Below the pieces are notes generated by a model. That model searched no databases and had not been told where the DNA came from. It saw only the letters and a list, made by a program, of their open reading frames with translations. A stretch of DNA of 64,000 bases from Topomyia yanbarensis (lineage: Eukaryota; Arthropoda; Insecta; Diptera; Culicidae), in contig NW_026683334.1 in NCBI RefSeq assembly GCF_030247195.1, positions 19,622 to 83,621 of the forward strand, read 5' to 3'. This document shows positions 58,301 through 64,000 of the stretch, one piece after another. Numbering within the stretch: position 1 is the stretch's first letter; each line of letters begins with the position of its first letter. The position numbers and the translations under genes were made by a program.

Positions 58301-61300
58301 GTCTTTGTCTTGTCTTTGTCTTGTCTTTGTCTTGTCTTTGTCTTGTCTTTGTCTTGTCTTTGTCTTGTCTTTGTCTTGTCTTTGTCTTGTCTTTGTCTTG
58401 TCTTTGTCTTGTCTTTGTCTTGTCTTTGTCTTGTCTTTGTCTTGTCTTTGTCTTGTCTTTGTCTTGTCTTTGTCTTGTCTTTGTCTTGTCTTTGTCTTGT
58501 CTTTGTCTTGTCTTTGTCTTGTCTTTGTCTTGTCTTTGTCTTGTCTTTGTCTTGTCTTTGTCTTGTCTTTGTCTTGTCTTTGTCTTGTCTTTGTCTTGTC
58601 TTTGTCTTGTCTTTGTCTTGTCTTTGTCTTGTCTTTGTCTTGTCTTTGTCTTGTCTTTGTCTTGTCTTTGTCTTGTCTTTGTCTTGTCTTTGTCTTGTCT
58701 TTGTCTTGTCTTTGTCTTGTCTTTGTCTTGTCTTTGTCTTGTCTTTGTCTTGTCTTTGTCTTGTCTTTGTCTTGTCTTTGTCTTGTCTTTGTCTTGTCTT
58801 TGTCTTGTCTTTGTCTTGTCTTTGTCTTGTCTTTGTCTTGTCTTTGTCTTGTCTTTGTCTTGTCTTTGTCTTGTCTTTGTCTTGTCTTTGTCTTGTCTTT
58901 GTCTTGTCTTTGTCTTGTCTTTGTCTTGTCTTTGTCTTGTCTTTGTCTTGTCTTTGTCTTGTCTTTGTCTTGTCTTTGTCTTGTCTTTGTCTTGTCTTTG
59001 TCTTGTCTTTGTCTTGTCTTTGTCTTGTCTTTGTCTTGTCTTTGTCTTGTCTTTGTCTTGTCTTTGTCTTGTCTTTGTCTTCTTGTCTTGTCTTTGTCTT
59101 GTCTTTGTCTTGTCTTTGTCTTGTCTTTGTCTTGTCTTTGTCTTGTCTTTGTCTTGTCTTTGTCTTGTCTTTGTCTTGTCTTTGTCTTGTCTTTGTCTTG
59201 TCTTTGTCTTGTCTTTGTCTTGTCTTTGTCTTGTCTTTGTCTTGTCTTTGTCTTGTCTTTGTCTTGTCTTTGTCTTGTCTTTGTCTTGTCTTTGTCTTGT
59301 CTTTGTCTTGTCTTTGTCTTGTCTTTGTCTTGTCTTTGTCTTGTCTTTGTCTTGTCTTTGTCTTGTCTTTGTCTTGTCTTTGTCTTGTCTTTGTCTTGTC
59401 TTTGTCTTGTCTTTGTCTTGTCTTTGTCTTGTCTTTGTCTTGTCTTTGTCTTGTCTTTGTCTTGTCTTTGTCTTGTCTTTGTCTTGTCTTTGTCTTGTCT
59501 TTGTCTTGTCTTTGTCTTGTCTTTGTCTTGTCTTTGTCTTGTCTTTGTCTTGTCTTTGTCTTGTCTTTGTCTTGTCTTTGTCTTGTCTTTGTCTTGTCTT
59601 TGTCTTGTCTTTGTCTTGTCTTTGTCTTGTCTTTGTCTTGTCTTTGTCTTGTCTTTGTCTTGTCTTTGTCTTGTCTTGTCTTGTCTTTGTCTTGTCTTTG
59701 TCTTGTCTTTGTCTTGTCTTTGTCTTGTCTTTGTCTTGTCTTTGTCTTGTCTTTGTCTTGTCTTTGTCTTGTCTTTGTCTTGTCTTTGTCTTGTCTTTGT
59801 CTTGTCTTTGTCTTGTCTTTGTCTTGTCTTTGTCTTGTCTTTGTCTTGTCTTTGTCTTGTCTTTGTCTTGTCTTTGTCTTGTCTTTGTCTTGTCTTTGTC
59901 TTGTCTTTGTCTTGTCTTTGTCTTGTCTTTGTCTTGTCTTTGTCTTGTCTTTGTCTTGTCTTTGTCTTGTCTTTGTCTTGTCTTTGTCTTGTCTTTGTCT
60001 TGTCTTTGTCTTGTCTTTGTCTTGTCTTTGTCTTGTCTTTGTCTTGTCTTTGTCTTGTCTTTGTCTTGTCTTTGTCTTGTCTTTGTCTTGTCTTTGTCTT
60101 GTCTTTGTCTTGTCTTTGTCTTGTCTTTGTCTTGTCTTTGTCTTGTCTTTGTCTTGTCTTTGTCTTGTCTTTGTCTTGTCTTTGTCTTGTCTTTGTCTTG
60201 TCTTTGTCTTGTCTTTGTCTTGTCTTTGTCTTGTCTTTGTCTTGTCTTTGTCTTGTCTTTGTCTTGTCTTTGTCTTGTCTTTTGTCTTGTCTTTGTCTTG
60301 TCTTTGTCTTGTCTTTGTCTTGTCTTTGTCTTGTCTTTGTCTTGTCTTTGTCTTGTCTTTGTCTTGTCTTTGTCTTGTCTTTGTCTTGTCTTTGTCTTGT
60401 CTTTGTCTTGTCTTTGTCTTGTCTTTGTCTTGTCTTTGTCTTGTCTTTGTCTTGTCTTTGTCTTGTCTTTGTCTTGTCTTTGTCTTGTCTTTGTCTTGTC
60501 TTTGTCTTGTCTTTGTCTTGTCTTTGTCTTGTCTTTGTCTTGTCTTTGTCTTGTCTTTGTCTTGTCTTTGTCTTGTCTTTGTCTTGTCTTTGTCTTGTCT
60601 TTGTCTGTCTTTGTCTTGTCTTTGTCTTGTCTTTGTCTTGTCTTTGTCTTGTCTTTGTCTTGTCTTTGTCTTGTCTTTGTCTTGTCTTTGTCTTGTCTTT
60701 GTCTTGTCTTTGTCTTGTCTTTGTCTTGTCTTTGTCTTGTCTTTGTCTTGTCTTTGTCTTGTCTTTGTCTTGTCTTCTTGTCTTGTCTTTGTCTTGTCTT
60801 TGTCTTGTCTTTGTCTTGTCTTTGTCTTGTCTTTGTCTTGTCTTTGTCTTGTCTTTGTCTTGTCTTTGTCTTGTCTTTGTCTTGTCTTTGTCTTGTCTTT
60901 GTCTTGTCTTTGTCTTGTCTTTGTCTTGTCTTTGTCTTGTCTTTGTCTTGTCTTTGTCTTGTCTTTGTCTTGTCTTTGTCTTGTCTTTGTCTTGTCTTTG
61001 TCTTGTCTTTGTCTTGTCTTTGTCTTGTCTTTGTCTTGTCTTTGTCTTGTCTTTGTCTTGTCTTTGTCTTGTCTTTGTCTTGTCTTTGTCTTGTCTTTGT
61101 CTTGTCTTTGTCTTGTCTTTGTCTTGTCTTTGTCTTGTCTTTGTCTTGTCTTTGTCTTGTCTTTGTCTTGTCTTTGTCTTGTCTTTGTCTTGTCTTTGTC
61201 TTGTCTTTGTCTTGTCTTTGTCTTGTCTTTTGTCTTGTCTTTGTCTTGTCTTTGTCTTGTCTTTGTCTTGTCTTTGTCTTGTCTTTGTCTGTCTTTGTCT

Positions 61301-64000
61301 TGTCTTTGTCTTGTCTTTGTCTTGTCTTTGTCTTGTCTTTGTCTTGTCTTTGTCTTGTCTTTGTCTTGTCTTTGTCTTGTCTTTGTCTTGTCTTTGTCTT
61401 GTCTTTGTCTTGTCTTTGTCTTGTCTTTGTCTTGTCTTTGTCTTGTCTTTGTCTTGTCTTTGTCTTGTCTTTGTCTTGTCTTTGTCTTGTCTTTGTCTTG
61501 TCTTTGTCTTGTCTTTGTCTTGTCTTTGTCTTGTCTTTGTCTTGTCTTTGTCTTGTCTTTGTCTTGTCTTTGTCTTGTCTTTGTCTTGTCTTTGTCTTGT
61601 CTTTGTCTTGTCTTTGTCTTGTCTTTGTCTTGTCTTTGTCTTGTCTTTGTCTTGTCTTTGTCTTGTCTTTGTCTTGTCTTTGTCTTGTCTTTGTCTTGTC
61701 TTTGTCTTGTCTTTGTCTTGTCTTTGTCTTGTCTTTGTCTTGTCTTGTCTTGTCTTTGTCTTGTCTTTGTCTTGTCTTTGTCTTGTCTTTGTCTTGTCTT
61801 TGTCTTGTCTTTGTCTTGTCTTTGTCTTGTCTTTGTCTTGTCTTTGTCTTGTCTTTGTCTTGTCTTTGTCTTGTCTTTGTCTTGTCTTTGTCTTGTCTTT
61901 GTCTTGTCTTTGTCTTGTCTTTGTCTTGTCTTTGTCTTGTCTTTGTCTTGTCTTTGTCTTGTCTTTGTCTTGTCTTTGTCTTGTCTTTGTCTTGTCTTTG
62001 TCTTGTCTTTGTCTTGTCTTTGTCTTGTCTTTGTCTTGTCTTTGTCTTGTCTTTGTCTTGTCTTTGTCTTGTCTTTGTCTTGTCTTTGTCTTGTCTTTGT
62101 CTTGTCTTTGTCTTGTCTTTGTCTTGTCTTTGTCTTGTCTTTGTCTTGTCTTTGTCTTGTCTTTGTCTTGTCTTTGTCTTGTCTTTGTCTTGTCTTTGTC
62201 TTGTCTTGTCTTGTCTTTGTCTTGTCTTTGTCTTGTCTTTGTCTTGTCTTTGTCTTGTCTTTGTCTTGTCTTTGTCTTGTCTTTGTCTTGTCTTTGTCTT
62301 GTCTTTGTCTTGTCTTTGTCTTGTCTTTGTCTTGTCTTTGTCTTGTCTTTGTCTTGTCTTTGTCTTGTCTTTGTCTTGTCTTTGTCTTGTCTTTGTCTTG
62401 TCTTTGTCTTGTCTTTGTCTTGTCTTTGTCTTGTCTTTGTCTTGTCTTTGTCTTGTCTTTGTCTTGTCTTTGTCTTGTCTTTGTCTTGTCTTTGTCTTGT
62501 CTTTGTCTTGTCTTTTGTCTTTGTCTTGTCTTTGTCTTGTCTTTGTCTTGTCTTTGTCTTGTCTTTGTCTTGTCTTTGTCTTGTCTTTGTCTTGTCTTTG
62601 TCTTGTCTTTGTCTTGTCTTTGTCTTGTCTTTGTCTTGTCTTTGTCTTGTCTTTGTCTTGTCTTTGTCTTGTCTTTGTCTTGTCTTTGTCTTGTCTTTGT
62701 CTTGTCTTTGTCTTGTCTTTGTCTTGTCTTTGTCTTGTCTTTGTCTTGTCTTTGTCTTGTCTTTGTCTTGTCTTTGTCTTGTCTTGTCTTGTCTTTGTCT
62801 TGTCTTTGTCTTGTCTTTGTCTTGTCTTTGTCTTGTCTTTGTCTTGTCTTTGTCTTGTCTTTGTCTTGTCTTTGTCTTGTCTTTGTCTTGTCTTTGTCTT
62901 GTCTTTGTCTTGTCTTTGTCTTGTCTTTGTCTTGTCTTTGTCTTGTCTTTGTCTTGTCTTTGTCTTGTCTTTGTCTTGTCTTTGTCTTGTCTTTGTCTTG
63001 TCTTTGTCTTGTCTTTGTCTTGTCTTTGTCTTGTCTTTGTCTTGTCTTTGTCTTGTCTTTGTCTTGTCTTTGTCTTGTCTTTGTCTTGTCTTTGTCTTGT
63101 CTTTGTCTTGTCTTTGTCTTGTCTTTGTCTTGTCTTTGTCTTGTCTTTGTCTTGTCTTTGTCTTGTCTTTGTCTTGTTGTCTTGTCTTTGTCTTGTCTTT
63201 GTCTTGTCTTTGTCTTGTCTTTGTCTTGTCTTTGTCTTGTCTTTGTCTTGTCTTTGTCTTGTCTTTGTCTTGTCTTTGTCTTGTCTTTGTCTTGTCTTTG
63301 TCTTGTCTTGTCTGTCTTTGTCTGTCTTTGTCTTGTCTTTGTCTTGTCTTTGTCTTGTCTTTGTCTTGTCTTTGTCTTGTCTTTGTCTTGTCTTTGTCTT
63401 GTCTTGTCTTGTCTTGTCTTGTCTTTGTCTTGTCTTTGTCTTGTCTTTGTCTTGTCTTTGTCTTGTCTTTGTCTTGTCTTTGTCTTGTCTTTGTCTTGTC
63501 TTTGTCTGTCTTTGTCTTGTCTTTGTCTTGTCTTTGTCTTGTCTTTGTCTTGTCTTTGTCTTGTCTTTGTCTTGTCTTTGTCTTGTCTTTGTCTTGTCTT
63601 GTCTTGTCTTTGTCTTGTCTTTGTCTTGTCTTTGTCTTGTCTTTGTCTTGTCTTTGTCTTGTCTTTGTCTGTGTCTTGTCTTGTCTTTGTCTTGTCTTTG
63701 TCTTGTCTTTGTCTTGTCTTTGTCTTGTCTTTGTCTTGTCTTTGTCTTGTCTTTGTCTTGTCTTTGTCTTGTCTTTGTCTTGTCTTTGTCTTGTCTTTGT
63801 CTTGTCTTTGCTTCTTGTCTTTGTCTTGTCTTTGTCTTGTCTTTGTCTTGTCTTGTCTTTGTCTTGTCTTTGTCTTTGTCTTTGTCTTGTCTTTCTGTCT
63901 TGTCTTTGTCTTGTCTTTGTCTTGTCTTGTCTTGTCTTTGTCTTGTCTTTGTCTTGTCTTTGTCTTGTCTTTGTCTTGTCTTTGTCTTGTCTTTGTCTTA
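52386..64000 (+). repeat. 11-bp satellite (TTGTCTTTGTC)n, about 1,050 units
   Basis: 11.6 kb of one 11-bp unit, running past the window edge. Units missing or gaining TTTGTC, or with one-base changes, are scattered. About 54650-59070 looks perfectly regular, and irregular units become frequent after 63170. The plus strand appears to contain no A from 52386 until the last base. No gene. Confidence 0.97.

Overview
This window is repeat-dominated insect DNA. A culicine mosquito, probably Aedes, is the best fit. The basis is a tRNA-derived SINE resembling Feilai, an RNase H-bearing LINE of the I group, a BEL/Pao LTR retrotransposon, R1- and RTE-type LINE remnants, and many copies of a short repeat with the core GGCCCTCCGGGCC. 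The species is inferred, because no host gene marks it. I found no convincing single-copy protein gene, no tRNA or rRNA gene and no prokaryotic feature. Almost every long open frame belongs to a transposable element or a satellite.

Layout. 1-2796 is the 3' part of an I-group LINE (reverse transcriptase, RNase H, cysteine-rich tail) with a tandemly repeated 3' UTR and a poly(A) tail. It abuts two 9-bp satellites at 2797-4793 that differ by one base per unit. From about 4750 to 26812 lies a tandem array of four copies of a complex unit of about 4.75 kb. Each unit contains degenerate AATGAA-rich sequence, usually an RTE LINE fragment, a (GA)n run, a hairpin-ended dispersed repeat and a unique-looking block; units 1 and 2 have internal deletions. 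Unit 3 carries a nearly intact 7,051-bp BEL/Pao element on the minus strand (11995-19045). Its 420-bp LTRs look identical, its target duplication is 5 bp (GTCAT), and its long polyprotein frame is interrupted only by one in-frame TAG.

26813-38000 is a mosaic. It holds a truncated SINE, a 1,246-bp tandem duplication with two visible differences, one arm of an inverted repeat whose partner lies at 49790-51231, a hAT-like MITE and a TA-flanked MITE. 38190-46010 holds two decayed R1-type LINEs in opposite orientation; the second is split by a MITE and a SINE with a 12-bp target duplication. 47406-48073 is a 668-bp element with 30-bp terminal inverted repeats and repeated AGTATCGCCC motifs that I do not recognise. 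48328-49531 is a 1.2-kb foldback element. A second, truncated copy ends at 52385, where an 11-bp satellite of roughly 1,050 units begins and runs to the window edge.

The BEL and I-group proteins would act in their own retrotransposition. No genes here cooperate in a host pathway. The observations most worth follow-up are the AGTATCGCCC element, the BEL copy with a single stop, the nested macro-array and the 11-bp satellite whose plus strand lacks A.
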